A stretch of DNA of 64,000 bases, from assembly GCF_002943755.1 (NCBI RefSeq), contig NZ_MQUB01000001.1, positions 558,001 through 622,000 of the forward strand. The letters run 5' to 3'. Below the pieces are notes generated by a model. The model made no database searches and was not told where the DNA came from. It saw nothing but the letters and a program-made list of their open reading frames with translations. This stretch comes from Aureitalea marina. GTDB lineage: Bacteria; Bacteroidota; Bacteroidia; Flavobacteriales; Flavobacteriaceae. This document shows, one piece after another, positions 54,067 through 63,077 of this stretch (within the stretch, counting starts at the first letter, position 1; each line of letters begins with the position of its first letter). The position numbers were made by a program, and so were the translations under genes.

Positions 54067-54909
54067 TTATCTGACCAGGTTTAGTTGATATTTAACATAG
54101 GACCGGGTTAATAGACCGATCTTTTCATAGTTGGGGACTCGGATACGTTTGTTCTTGATCTCCATAGCAGGAACCCGTTTAAGTTTTTTCAGTAAACGCT
54201 TGTAATAACGATATGCCATGAATACACCGAATTTGGCTTCTGCCGGCAAATTTAAGATTCCCTGATAACCTTTATGGAAATCGGCTTCGATATCGGCGAT
54301 GATCTCCTGTTTAGATACTTCATCAAGCGCTTGTAGGTCGGTATTGGGAAAATAAGTACGGCTAAGGCCCTCGAAATCTGCCTTGAGATCTCTGAGGAAA
54401 TTGACCTTTTGAAAGGCTGATCCCAGGCTCATGGCCGCGTCTTTCAGTTCGTTGTAGCGTGCGTTATCTCCCTTAACAAAGACCTTTAAACACATCAGTC
54501 CGACCACATCGGCAGAACCGTAGATGTATTCCGCATATTCTTCCTGTGTCTTATAAACCGATTTATACAGATCCATTCGCATGCTCTTCAGGAAAGAATC
54601 GATCAATTCCCGTTCTATTCCATATTTGCGCACCGTATGTTGAAAGGAGTTTAAAATCGGATTAAGACTGATCTCATTTTTGAGCGCGTGATCCAGATCG
54701 GCTACAAAACGATCGAATAATTCTTCTTTAGGGTAGTCGTGAAAGGTGTCTACGATCTCATCTGCGAAGCGAACAAAACCATAAATATTGTAAATGTCTT
54801 GTCTGATGGTAGGGGCCAGCATCTTTGTAGCCAGTGAGAACGAGGTACTGTACGCATGGGTGGCCTTGCGACTACATTGGTTAGAAACTTGATCAAAAAT
54901 AGCTTTCAC
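54067..54909 (-). CDS. crtB: Phytoene synthase
   Basis: 280 residues. Condenses two geranylgeranyl diphosphates into phytoene. First Asp-rich motif 'FADEIVDTFHD' (about residue 47) and second 'NFLRDLKADFEGLSRTYFP' (about residue 170) are intact, along with 'YIYGSADVVGLMCLKVF'. Its start overlaps the crtI stop by one base. Confidence 0.95.
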   Translation of the reverse strand: MKAIFDQVSNQCSRKATHAYSTSFSLATKMLAPTIRQDIYNIYGFVRFADEIVDTFHDYPKEELFDRFVADLDHALKNEISLNPILNSFQHTVRKYGIERELIDSFLKSMRMDLYKSVYKTQEEYAEYIYGSADVVGLMCLKVFVKGDNARYNELKDAAMSLGSAFQKVNFLRDLKADFEGLSRTYFPNTDLQALDEVSKQEIIADIEADFHKGYQGILNLPAEAKFGVFMAYRYYKRLLKKLKRVPAMEIKNKRIRVPNYEKIGLLTRSYVKYQLNLVR

Positions 54910-56372
54910 TACGCAGATTCTTTTTGAATTAAACTTGCGACCAATTTCCCAGAGATCAGAGACGGAGGCACCCCAGGTCCTGGTACAGTCAGCTGTCCCG
55001 TGAAGTACAACCCCTTCACTTTTTTACTCTTTAGCTTAGGTCGTAGGAACGCAGTTTGTAGCAAGGTGTTGGCCAGCCCATATGCATTTCCCTTGTACGA
55101 ATTATAGTCTTTTATAAAGTCATTGATACAAAAGGACTCTTTAAATATAATTGAATTTTTCACTTGTTGACCCGTCAGATCTTCGAATCGGGTCATTATT
55201 TTATCAAAATATTCTTCCCGGATGGACTCATCGTCTTCAATTCCAGGAGCTAAAGGGATTAGGAAAATTCCTGCTTCTTTTCCTACAGGTGCACAAGAAT
55301 CGTCTGTTTTAGATGGGAAACTCGCATAGAAAAGAGGCTTCTCGGGCCAGTGAGGATCGTCGTATATTACCCTGGCATGTTCCTCAAAGGGAACGTCAAA
55401 GAAGAGGGTGTGATGATCTACATTCTCCAGCTTTTTGTCGAACCCAACATAGAACAAGAGTGCAGAGGGGGCGAATACCTTTTTGTCCCAATAGGATTCA
55501 GAGTATTGGCGATATCCGGGATCCAACAGTTGTTCGGTATGATGATAATCTGCACCCGACAAGATATAGTCTGCTTCAATTTCCTTTCCATCAACCAACA
55601 GGTTTTTCACCTGCTTCCCTGTTACGGTGATCTTCTGAACGGCGGCCTCGGTATGAATCATTACACCCAGATCACGTGCTAATTGCTCCATTCCCTGAAT
55701 CACACTATACATACCATCCTTGGGATGAAAGGTACCAAGACCAAAGTCCGCATAATTCATAAAGCTATAGAAAGCCGGAGTATTGGATGGTTTGGCTCCC
55801 AGAAACAGAACTGGAAATTCCAGGATGGAAACCAGCCTGGGATTATCAAATTCCTTCCTCACCTCCTTACTAATGGTCGAGAAGAATTGACCCAGTTTTT
55901 TCATGGTAACTGGCGTCACCAACTCCAAAGGGGAGACTCCAGGCCTATATACCAAGTCCTTGATAGCAATATTGTAATTGTCCAGCGCTTCGGCCATAAA
56001 AGCCTTGAGCTTTTCTGAACTTCCCGGCTCTTCAGCCTCAAATGCTCTACAGATCTTTTCTAAGCTGTCCTCAATAGTGATAGCATCACCGGGACCAAAA
56101 TAGACCGAATAAGCCGGATTCAACTTGATCAGATCGTAATAGTCGGAGGGCTTTTTGTCGAAATCAGAAAAGAAGCGCTCGAACACATCGGGCATCCAAT
56201 ACCAGGTTGGCCCAATATCAAATACGAAACCATCGCGTTTCAATTGGCGGGCTCTGCCGCCAACCGTACTGTTCTTTTCATAAATACTCACATCGTAGCC
56301 GGCTTTAGCCAAATAGGCCGAGGCCGCAAGCGATGAGAATCCGGATCCAATAATGGCAACAGATGCAGGCAT
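54909..56372 (-). CDS. crtI: Phytoene desaturase
   Basis: 487 residues. FAD-dependent desaturation of phytoene to lycopene. N-terminal dinucleotide fold 'VAIIGSGFSSLAASAYLAKAG' (about residues 4-24), 'GGRARQLKRDGFVFDIGPTWYW', and the C-terminal carotenoid signature 'GLYFTGQLTVPGPGVPPSLISGKLVA'. Complete length. It begins 18 bases after the MerR-type regulator stop, so regulator and enzymes share a transcript. Confidence 0.96.
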   Translation of the reverse strand: MPASVAIIGSGFSSLAASAYLAKAGYDVSIYEKNSTVGGRARQLKRDGFVFDIGPTWYWMPDVFERFFSDFDKKPSDYYDLIKLNPAYSVYFGPGDAITIEDSLEKICRAFEAEEPGSSEKLKAFMAEALDNYNIAIKDLVYRPGVSPLELVTPVTMKKLGQFFSTISKEVRKEFDNPRLVSILEFPVLFLGAKPSNTPAFYSFMNYADFGLGTFHPKDGMYSVIQGMEQLARDLGVMIHTEAAVQKITVTGKQVKNLLVDGKEIEADYILSGADYHHTEQLLDPGYRQYSESYWDKKVFAPSALLFYVGFDKKLENVDHHTLFFDVPFEEHARVIYDDPHWPEKPLFYASFPSKTDDSCAPVGKEAGIFLIPLAPGIEDDESIREEYFDKIMTRFEDLTGQQVKNSIIFKESFCINDFIKDYNSYKGNAYGLANTLLQTAFLRPKLKSKKVKGLYFTGQLTVPGPGVPPSLISGKLVASLIQKESA

Positions 56373-56390
56373 AGTGGGGGTAGAACTGAA

Positions 56391-57305
56391 TTAGTTAGTC
56401 CGTTTGTAACGCACCAGGTTTTCGGATAGCTGAGAGAGATCGGAGAAGGTCTTGACGTTTTCCGGTAATACGGAATCTGCCAGCTCGTAAACCTTGGCTC
56501 CCATCAGCCAAAGTGGATAGGTTTTCTTCTGGCAAATGAGCTTGTCAAAACGCTTGATGTAATCCATTACACTTTCCTCATCCGGTTTAACGGTGAAATA
56601 CGAAAAGAAGATGATGTTCTCGTAGTGTTTAAGTAAATGTTTAAGGCTGGTTATTGGAATGTTAGAACCCAGATAGACACTGGTAAATCCACCTTTAAGA
56701 AGTTCGTAATTGGCATAGAGAAGGCCAATCTCATGAATTTCTTCATATGGTAAATACAATACAAAAACAGATTCATTGTACTTCCGTGGTTGTCTCATTT
56801 CAGCCTCGGTATGAATGATGATCTTCTGCTTTATCAACTCCGAAATGAAGCGCTCGTGTGCGGGGTCTATCGTCCCGGTTTGCCATAGCATACCGATCTC
56901 ATTGAGCAAGGGCATGAAAACCTCGAAGAATACCTCGCGGAAGTTACGGTCCTCCAAAACCTTGGAATAGGTGTCAGCAAAAAGCTTGTAGTCAAAATCG
57001 AACATGGCTGTTTTGAAGGCAGTAAGAGCAAAATCATCTTTCTTCTGCTCTGCCTGTTCCTGCACTACTACGGCAATATCGTTTTCCGAAAGAGCTGCTA
57101 TCTTCGAAATTTTGTACCCCTCATTATAGAGGAAGGTTACATTGAGCAATTTCTTCAGATTATCCAGATCATATTGTCTGATATTTGTATCTGTTCGCTC
57201 GGGTTCCAACAGATTATATCGCTTCTCCCAAATGCGAATTGTGTGGGCCTTTACTCCACTTAAGTTCTCCAGATCACGGATACTAAATTGGGTTTTTACT
57301 AGCAT
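56391..57305 (-). CDS. MerR-family regulator with B12-binding domain (CarH-like)
   Basis: 304 residues. MerR helix-turn-helix at residues 7-60 ('FSIRDLENLSGVKAHTIRIWEKRYNLLEPERTDTNIRQY'), helical bundle with 'MLWQTGTIDPAHERFIS' (W141, E151), and a cobalamin-binding Rossmann domain with 'YEEIHEIGLLY' (H191). H191 corresponds to the lower axial His of CarH, in ExHxxG rather than DxHxxG form. In CarH the cap motif is Wx9EH with a His right after the Trp. Here these are Gln142 and Arg152, so light sensing through adenosylcobalamin is uncertain. Probably represses the crt operon and itself. Candidate operator at 57374-57406. Confidence 0.88.
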   Translation of the reverse strand: MLVKTQFSIRDLENLSGVKAHTIRIWEKRYNLLEPERTDTNIRQYDLDNLKKLLNVTFLYNEGYKISKIAALSENDIAVVVQEQAEQKKDDFALTAFKTAMFDFDYKLFADTYSKVLEDRNFREVFFEVFMPLLNEIGMLWQTGTIDPAHERFISELIKQKIIIHTEAEMRQPRKYNESVFVLYLPYEEIHEIGLLYANYELLKGGFTSVYLGSNIPITSLKHLLKHYENIIFFSYFTVKPDEESVMDYIKRFDKLICQKKTYPLWLMGAKVYELADSVLPENVKTFSDLSQLSENLVRYKRTN

Positions 57306-57373
57306 AATTTCTTACCTAACCATTGCGAATTTATGAAAACAGGCTCAATTATGTTTAAAAATTTAAGTTAAAA

Positions 57374-57406
57374 GATAAACAAAATATTTATCAGACTGTT
57401 GATAAA
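57374..57406. promoter_or_regulatory. Candidate autoregulatory operator/promoter of the carotenoid operon
   Basis: Three half-sites in alternating orientation: GATAAA (57374-57379), TTTATC (57387-57392), GATAAA (57401-57406). The first pair encloses TATTTTG on the minus strand (57380-57386), a near-consensus -7 box for the regulator gene. A repressor bound here would cover the promoter. The rest of 57306-57458 is AT-rich with nothing else recognised. Confidence 0.5.
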
Positions 57407-57458
57407 TGAATTTTGGGACGTCTAAAATTATGTTAAATTGAGGCCTCAAACAGCCGCT

Positions 57459-60400
57459 ATGAGACTTCCATATACCCTTCTTCTAGTTCTCACACTTCTA
57501 TTAGCTGCCTGCCAATCCGAAGTGGTTCCAGATCAGCCAACCATAGATCCCGATGCCCCGTTATTTAGTTTGTTGTCACCGTCAGAGACAGGGATAGACT
57601 TTACCAATACCTGTGTAGAGTCCATTGAGCGAAATCTTGGGCGTTATGATAATTTTTATAACGGGAGTGGTGTGGCCATCGGTGATCTGAACAATGATGG
57701 TTTTCAGGATATCGTCTTTGCCGGTAATGACTCACCCAATGTGATCTATCTGAATAATGGCGACATGACCTTCCGAGATATTAGTAAAAGTGCCGGTATT
57801 CAGTCCAATAGATGGTCAACAGGGATCAATTTGGTCGATATCAATAAAGATGGTTATCTGGATATCTACGTCGCCAATTCTGGTCCTTATTTGAACGACC
57901 TGGCCTTGAGCAATCAGTTATACATAAATAACGGGGATCTCACATTTACTGAAAAAGCTGCAGAATTTGGCATCGACGACTCATCTTATTCCTCTCATTC
58001 GGTATTCTTCGATATGGATAAGGATGGGGATCTGGACCTCTTTGTGCTCAATCATTCCTTGTTCAACTATGGAAGTAGTCCCCAGGAATGGGAGCGCGTG
58101 CTTAAATCCAAACCAGCTAGTGAGTATAAGAAATCCTGCAGTACCCTCTACAGGAATGATGGTGGCCGTTACACAGATGTCACAGAAGAGGCCGGTATAT
58201 TCAGGCCTGGATTTGGATTAGGAGCAGCCGTTACGGACATCAATGCCGATGGGATCCTGGATATTTATGTAGCGAATGATTACTACATGCCTGATTTCGT
58301 CTTTTTCGGGCTAGGTGATGGCACCTTTAACGAACAATCAGAACGCAGTTTCGATCATACTTCCTTTTACTCCATGGGATGTGATGTTGCCGACATTAAC
58401 AACGATGGCTTGATGGACCTGTTTGTTGCAGATATGACCCCTCGGATCATTTTCGCTCGAAGACGCTTATGGAATCTATGGATGTTGAACTCTTCAATTT
58501 CTTAACCTACACCATGGATTTTGTACCCCAATACATGTTTAACAGTCTAAGTTTAAACAGGGGGGCAGGTTACTACAGTGAAATTGCCCATATGTCTGGT
58601 ATCGCCAAAACGGACTGGAGTTGGGCAACCCTTATGATGGATCTGGACAATGATACCTACAAGGATCTGATAATCACCAATGGATTTAAGCGGGATACCA
58701 AGAATCAGGATTGGAAGACAGAATTGAATGCGAGATATGAGGCAGAAGGGCAGACGATGGAGGTGTATTGGGATCAATTGCAAAAGGCCGATTCTAAACC
58801 TATTCCAAACTATGTCTATAGAAATGATGGCGCCCTGAAGTTTGAGGATAAGGTTATCGAGTGGGGATTTGAGGATCCATCATTCAGCAATGGGGCTGCC
58901 TACGGTGATCTGGACAATGATGGCGACCTGGATGTGGTTGTAAACAACTTAGAAAGTCCTGCATTTGTATATCGAAACAACACCTCTGAAAAGGGACAGC
59001 AGAATTATATTCAGTTGGAATTATTGAATAATGGATTGATCGATCGGGTTTATAATTCGAAGGTCAGACTGTATGCTGGAGGAACAGAACAGATTATCGA
59101 GTATAGCTTTTCCCGGGGGTATTATAGCAGTATGCAACCATTAGCACATTTTGGTATAGGGACTAAACAGCGAGTAGACCGGATCGAGGTGGAGTGGCCA
59201 GATGGTCAAACCACCACATTGGAAAATCCGGCGATCAATACGAAGCATACGATCGATCGCAGTAAAGTGGCCGCGGTTAGTACTTCGACTGATAGCGAAA
59301 GCAAGATGTTTCTTGATATTATTCCTCAGGTTCCCAGTTTTGACTTTGCTCACCAGGAAAACGAGTATAATGATTTTGCCCGGGAGATCTTATTACCACA
59401 TAAACAGTCTACGCTTGGTCCTGCTTTGGCAGTAGGCGATGTGAATGGTGATGGAGTAGACGATTTTTATATGGGCGGAGCAAAGGATCAGGCGGGTGTG
59501 ATCTATGTGCAGAATCCGGCTCAGGGATTACTGGCCACAGATCAGCCGATCTTGAACCGGGATTCTGGACATGAAGATGTTGGTGCCACATTTTTTGATG
59601 CCGATTCTGATGGTGACCTGGACCTTTTGGTCAGCAGTGGGGGAGGTGGAGAATTCAGGGATAATTCCCTCCTGTTGCAGGATAGACTTTATATGAACGA
59701 TGGTTCTGGAAATTTTACCAGGTCGTCCAATGGTCTGCCGCGTATGATTTCCAGTACTGGTGTTGTTCGGCCATTTGACTTTGATGCGGATGGGGATCTG
59801 GATCTTTTTATCGGGGGACGAACAACACCTGGTAAGTATCCGGAGGCACCTCGCTCATATCTGTTGGAAAATAATAACGGAAAATTTGCTGACAAGACCG
59901 ATGAGTTAGCCAGTGAACTTAAATTTATCGGTATGGTCACTGATGCCAGTTGGGCGGACGTGAACATGGATGGTAAAACAGACCTGATGCTGGTAGGAGA
60001 GTGGATGAATATCACTGTAATGGAATCTGGTGGAAATGGGTTTGAAAATAAAACAGAGCTTTACGGCCTTAACCAAACCGGTGGTTGGTGGTCCAGTATA
60101 GAAAAGGGAGATTTCGACAATGACGGAGACCTCGATTTCATTGTTGGTAATATTGGTGAGAATAACAAATTCCATCCAACCAAAGCGAAACCGTTACATA
60201 TTTTCGCCAACGATTTTGATGAAAATGGCACGCTAGATATTGTCCTGAGTAAAGATTATCAAGGTAGCCTGGTACCTGTGCGTGGTAAGGAATGTTCCAC
60301 AGAGCAAATGCCCTTTTTAAGTGAGAAATTCCCCAGTTATGCGGAGTTTGCTTCCTCCTCCCTTACCCAGATCTACGGCAATGAAAATCTGGAAGACGCT

Positions 60401-60796
60401 CTTCATTATCAGGCTGAGACGTTTAGCAGTGTTTACCTGGAGAATTTGGCCAACGGATCTTTTCAGATTTCGACCTTAGCTGTTGAGGTTCAAATGAGTC
60501 CTGTAAATGACATCGTAGTACACGACTTCAATCGGGACGGAAATCTGGATGTTGTGCTGGGAGGGAACCGATACAATACCGAGCCGGAAACAACGGCATA
60601 CGATTCTGGTAAGGGTCTCTATTTATTCGGATTGGGAGATGGATCCTTTATTGTTCAGTCTGATATTTCGGAAAGCGGTTTAATGATACTTGACAATTGT
60701 AAAGGTCTTGAACTATTTCAGTTGATTGGTCAACGCCCTGCAATTTTAGTTGCAAATAACAACAGTCGTCCTCAGTTATTTGCATGGACAAGGTGA
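57459..60796 (+). pseudogene. Giant FG-GAP/VCBS-repeat lipoprotein with ASPIC/UnbV domain, copy D, interrupted by one -1 frameshift
   Basis: Two frames make one protein of about 1112 residues. The first (from ATG 57459, lipobox 'LLLAAC') reads through five blade motifs to 'DLFVADMTPR' and then loses homology. Inserting one G into GG at 58444-58445 gives 'MTPRDHFRSKTLMESMDVE' and joins the second frame, which runs to 60796. Repaired, it has seven blade motifs, ASPIC/UnbV (about residues 516-590, 'FSRGYYSSMQPLAHFGIG'), and seven more. It stands alone, far from copies A-C, divergent from the carotenoid regulator. No SusCD is next to it. Real mutation and sequencing error are both possible. Confidence 0.87.
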
Positions 60797-61029
60797 TAAC
60801 TGCTTAGTTCTTAATACTGAATGGTGATTAGGGAATCGCAATTCGGGATATTTCGACTACAGACTACCGTCTCCACACTAGGGTGTTTATGAATGACGGC
60901 CTTACCGTTCAAGAATGATCACAGGTGTTCTAGTTTACGCTGGGAACCTATACATGAAAGACCTAGATTAGCCCCGGTAGGGGAATGGGGGCCCCAAGGT
61001 AGAAATCGTGAATCGTTATTCGATTTATT
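60797..61029. other. Intergenic stretch without recognised gene
   Basis: 233 bases after copy D. I see no coding frame of family resemblance and no RNA gene. It contains 'GACTACAGACTACCG' near 60864, an isolated pair of units like those of the heptamer array at 61066, and a GGGGGCCCC block near 60987. Confidence 0.5.
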
Positions 61030-61153
61030 GAGTGAGCAGTGAGTAGTGAATCGGGCTTTTATTTTGACTACCGACTACCGACTACCGACTACCGACTACC
61101 GACTACCGACTACCGACCGACTGCCTACACTCTTCACCCCTCACTCCTCACTC
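61030..61153. repeat. Heptamer-repeat element with inverted flanking arms
   Basis: A core of seven exact copies of GACTACC (61066-61114) is flanked by GAGTGAGCAGTGAGTAGTGAA (61030-61050, 21 bases) and its near reverse complement (61133-61153, 18 of 21 matching). The arms are themselves degenerate 7-base repeats. The transcript could fold with the core in the loop. Short reading frames across it are artefacts of the repeat. Confidence 0.8.
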
Positions 61154-61159
61154 AAATCT

Positions 61160-61461
61160 GGGAGTTGCTTCGCACGTCCCATGCCGTGCAGTCCTGCAAA
61201 TGTAAAAACCGGACCGGGTGTGTGCTTGCACAAAAACATCCGGTGGATGTTTTTAGCGAAGGGGCCAGGTGGCGGGCTGGCGTTGTTTTTCCGTTTCTTC
61301 GAAGTTAGCAAGCAAGCTTGAAAGGAAAGTAATTAGAAATATAAATTGGCGGGGTTAGCTTCGCTGCTCCCAATAACGGCCAGTCCTGCAAATGCAAAAA
61401 CCCACCCAAACCTGAGGTTTGTGTTGTTTTTCCGTTTGTTCGAAACACTCAAGCAAGCTTG
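61160..61461. repeat. Two diverged direct repeats of an intergenic module
   Basis: Shared blocks occur in the same order: CAGTCCTGCAAATG(T/C)AAAAACC at 61190-61211 and 61381-61403, and GTTGTTTTTCCGTTT plus a tail ending AAGCAAGCTTG at 61282-61320 and 61423-61461. Each begins with a GGGA/TCCC-type small palindrome (61160-61180; GCTTCGCTGCTCCC at 61358-61371). The two modules differ in length. Non-coding; function unknown. Confidence 0.6.
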
Positions 61462-61477
61462 GTGTTCCTCTCAAACG

Positions 61478-61506
61478 AAAAAACCCACCTTCCTTGGTGG
61501 GTTTTT
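61478..61506 (-). terminator. Terminator of tRNA-Leu(CAG)
   Basis: Stem AAAACCCACC (61480-61489) with GGTGGGTTTT (61496-61505), loop TTCCTT. Read on the minus strand it ends in a T run, 10 bases after the tRNA. T runs on both sides would also make it work on the plus strand. Confidence 0.8.
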
Positions 61507-61516
61507 ACGCTTGACG

Positions 61517-61600
61517 TGCCCGAGGTGGGAGTCGAACCCACACGCCCTTGCGGACACATGAACCTGAATCATGCCTGTCTACCAGTTTCAGCACCCGGGC
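61517..61600 (-). tRNA. tRNA-Leu (anticodon CAG)
   Basis: 84 bases. Acceptor GCCCGGG pairs with CTCGGGC before discriminator A. The anticodon stem CATGA/TCATG has loop TTCAGGT, giving anticodon CAG for codon CUG. It has a class II long variable arm (TGTCCGCAAGGGCG) and T-loop GTTCGACTC. No encoded CCA. Confidence 0.93.
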
Positions 61601-61660
61601 GGATACTTTAGATGTAATGAAGAATATCGAAGTAGGACTTACGCTTTCCTCCTTTACTTA

Positions 61661-61758
61661 GCCTTTTGTTGGGAGCAGCTGAGCTACTCTCAAGAACTTG
61701 TCTCGGCACTGTCTTTATTGTGGGAGTAGCTGCGCTGCTCCCAAGAACGCGCCGAGAT
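61661..61758. repeat. Two REP-like palindromic repeats between the tRNA-Leu genes
   Basis: Copies near 61671-61708 and 61722-61758 share GGGAG(C/T)AGCTG(A/C)GCT(A/G)CTC followed by CAAGAAC, with a period of 51 bases. The second is a clean hairpin (GGGAGTAGC/GCTGCTCCC); in the first, several stem pairs are broken. The rest of 61601-61876 holds no gene. Confidence 0.6.
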
Positions 61759-61876
61759 TAAAATCAAATTGCTGTTGCACTTTGTGCAACTGGGTCTGTT
61801 CGCAGCGATTATTCAAAAACGAGTTTTTGATAATCTCGCTTCACATACCGCCTTCGGTAGCAATTTGATTCCCAAG

Positions 61877-61960
61877 TGCCCGAAGTGGGAGTCGAACCCA
61901 CACGCCCTAATGGACACATGGCCCTCAACCATGCCTGTCTACCAATTCCAGCATCCGGGC
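61877..61960 (-). tRNA. tRNA-Leu (anticodon GAG)
   Basis: 84 bases. Acceptor GCCCGGA with TTCGGGC, discriminator A. The anticodon stem CATGG/CCATG with loop TTGAGGG gives anticodon GAG (codons CUC, CUU). Long class II variable arm and T-loop as in the neighbour, and much of the body is identical to tRNA-Leu(CAG) 276 bases away, so the pair probably arose by duplication. Confidence 0.93.
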
Positions 61961-62003
61961 TAAGTGGGTGCAAATATAAGTCCTTTCGGCTTCCTGCAAA
62001 AAA

Positions 62004-63056
62004 TTATTTGTTGAATTCCCAGCCAACGCCCGTGGTAAAAACGTAGTCAAAATCATTCCCTTCTACAGCAGGCTGATTATCGAAGTTGACCGTCGTTCCC
62101 ATTTTTATGTAGAAGTCCAATGGTAGGTCATATTTTAAGTTCAGATCAAAGTCAGATCTCCACCGACCACTCTCCGTTATACTGGGGTAAATTTTTAGAC
62201 CAGTGGTCAGGCTAAAATCCTTGAAATCGAACATATTCAGGGAGGTGTTTACAAAAACCTCAGCTGAATTCTTATCTAAGCTCGGATCTTCGAAATTCTC
62301 GATATTGTACGTAAAACCCAGGGCAACTCCCCAGAACAACTTATTGGTGGCCACCAGTAAGCGACCCCCTCCTAAACTAGGGCTATACCTTGATCTAATT
62401 GCCTGTTCGGTGTTGGATAAAAAGGAAACATTTCCCAATACATACCAGCGCTTTCCGATTATACGAATTATTTCTGCTGTCGCATCAGTTCGCTGAACAT
62501 CCTCTACGTTGTCCTGTGCCGTTCTCAGAGCATTTAGTTTAAAATCAGAGGTCCATTGTTCTCCAATGTATCCTAACTGTATCCCAAGAGTGTATTGATT
62601 GCTGTTATTGGCTTTGGTCAGGTTGTAACCGAAATCGATCGAGCCACTCGTTCGCTGCCAAAAGGTTCCTTCCACTTCCCTGAGGGCAATGATCTCCCAT
62701 AGTTTGACACTCTCAAATGATCCATCAGGTTGCACAATTCTAAGCTGTCTATCGGCTTCCGGATCAGGTTTTAGTTGACCAAATCTTCGACGACCTCTGG
62801 TCAAAACAATGGAGTAGCGGCGTTCTACATTTAATTTTACAACCTTGTCGAATTCGATCATAAAATCAGAATCGCTGTAAGATGTCTCCATGACCAGGAC
62901 TCCCGCGGCCATAGATTTAACCTCCCCGATCAAGACTTCACCACTTTTCAGGTGCAAGGTGTCTTTTTGAGCTAGAGCTGAAAAGCCAATTGCCCATGTT
63001 ATGAAAAGCAGAAGCAGTTTACTTTGTATGTGCATACAGTGCCGAACTTTTTTCAT
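62004..63056 (-). CDS. DUF481-family outer-membrane protein
   Basis: 350 residues. Signal peptide ('LLLLFITWAIGFSALAQ'), a small N-terminal domain ('DTLHLKSGEVLIGEVKSMAAGVLVMET') with the LKSGE...G pattern, then a DUF481-type barrel ('GSIDFGYNLTKANNSNQYTLGIQLGY', 'GVALGFTYNIENFEDP', 'DYVFTTGVGWEFNK'). Outer-membrane location is likely, role unknown. An ATG at 63035 (MHIQSKLL) is an alternative start. It follows a second barrel gene by 21 bases on the same strand. Confidence 0.85.
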   Translation of the reverse strand: MKKVRHCMHIQSKLLLLFITWAIGFSALAQKDTLHLKSGEVLIGEVKSMAAGVLVMETSYSDSDFMIEFDKVVKLNVERRYSIVLTRGRRRFGQLKPDPEADRQLRIVQPDGSFESVKLWEIIALREVEGTFWQRTSGSIDFGYNLTKANNSNQYTLGIQLGYIGEQWTSDFKLNALRTAQDNVEDVQRTDATAEIIRIIGKRWYVLGNVSFLSNTEQAIRSRYSPSLGGGRLLVATNKLFWGVALGFTYNIENFEDPSLDKNSAEVFVNTSLNMFDFKDFSLTTGLKIYPSITESGRWRSDFDLNLKYDLPLDFYIKMGTTVNFDNQPAVEGNDFDYVFTTGVGWEFNK

Positions 63057-63077
63057 TTCTAATTTACAGTATACAAT

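Noticed and set aside
55313-56018. Several plus-strand frames of about 105-111 codons opposite crtI
   Set aside because: They sit across conserved phytoene desaturase sequence and overlap each other in different frames.
60797-61029. Structured RNA gene (tmRNA, RNase P or SRP type) after copy D
   Set aside because: I looked for the usual conserved cores and found none; only simple repeats and a GC block are visible.
61066-61114. CRISPR-like array
   Set aside because: Units are seven bases in direct tandem with no spacers, and no cas genes are present.
61039-61561. Short plus-strand frames through the heptamer and module repeats
   Set aside because: Their translations are repeats of YRLPTTD-type simple sequence and then read into tRNA sequence; they are not genes.
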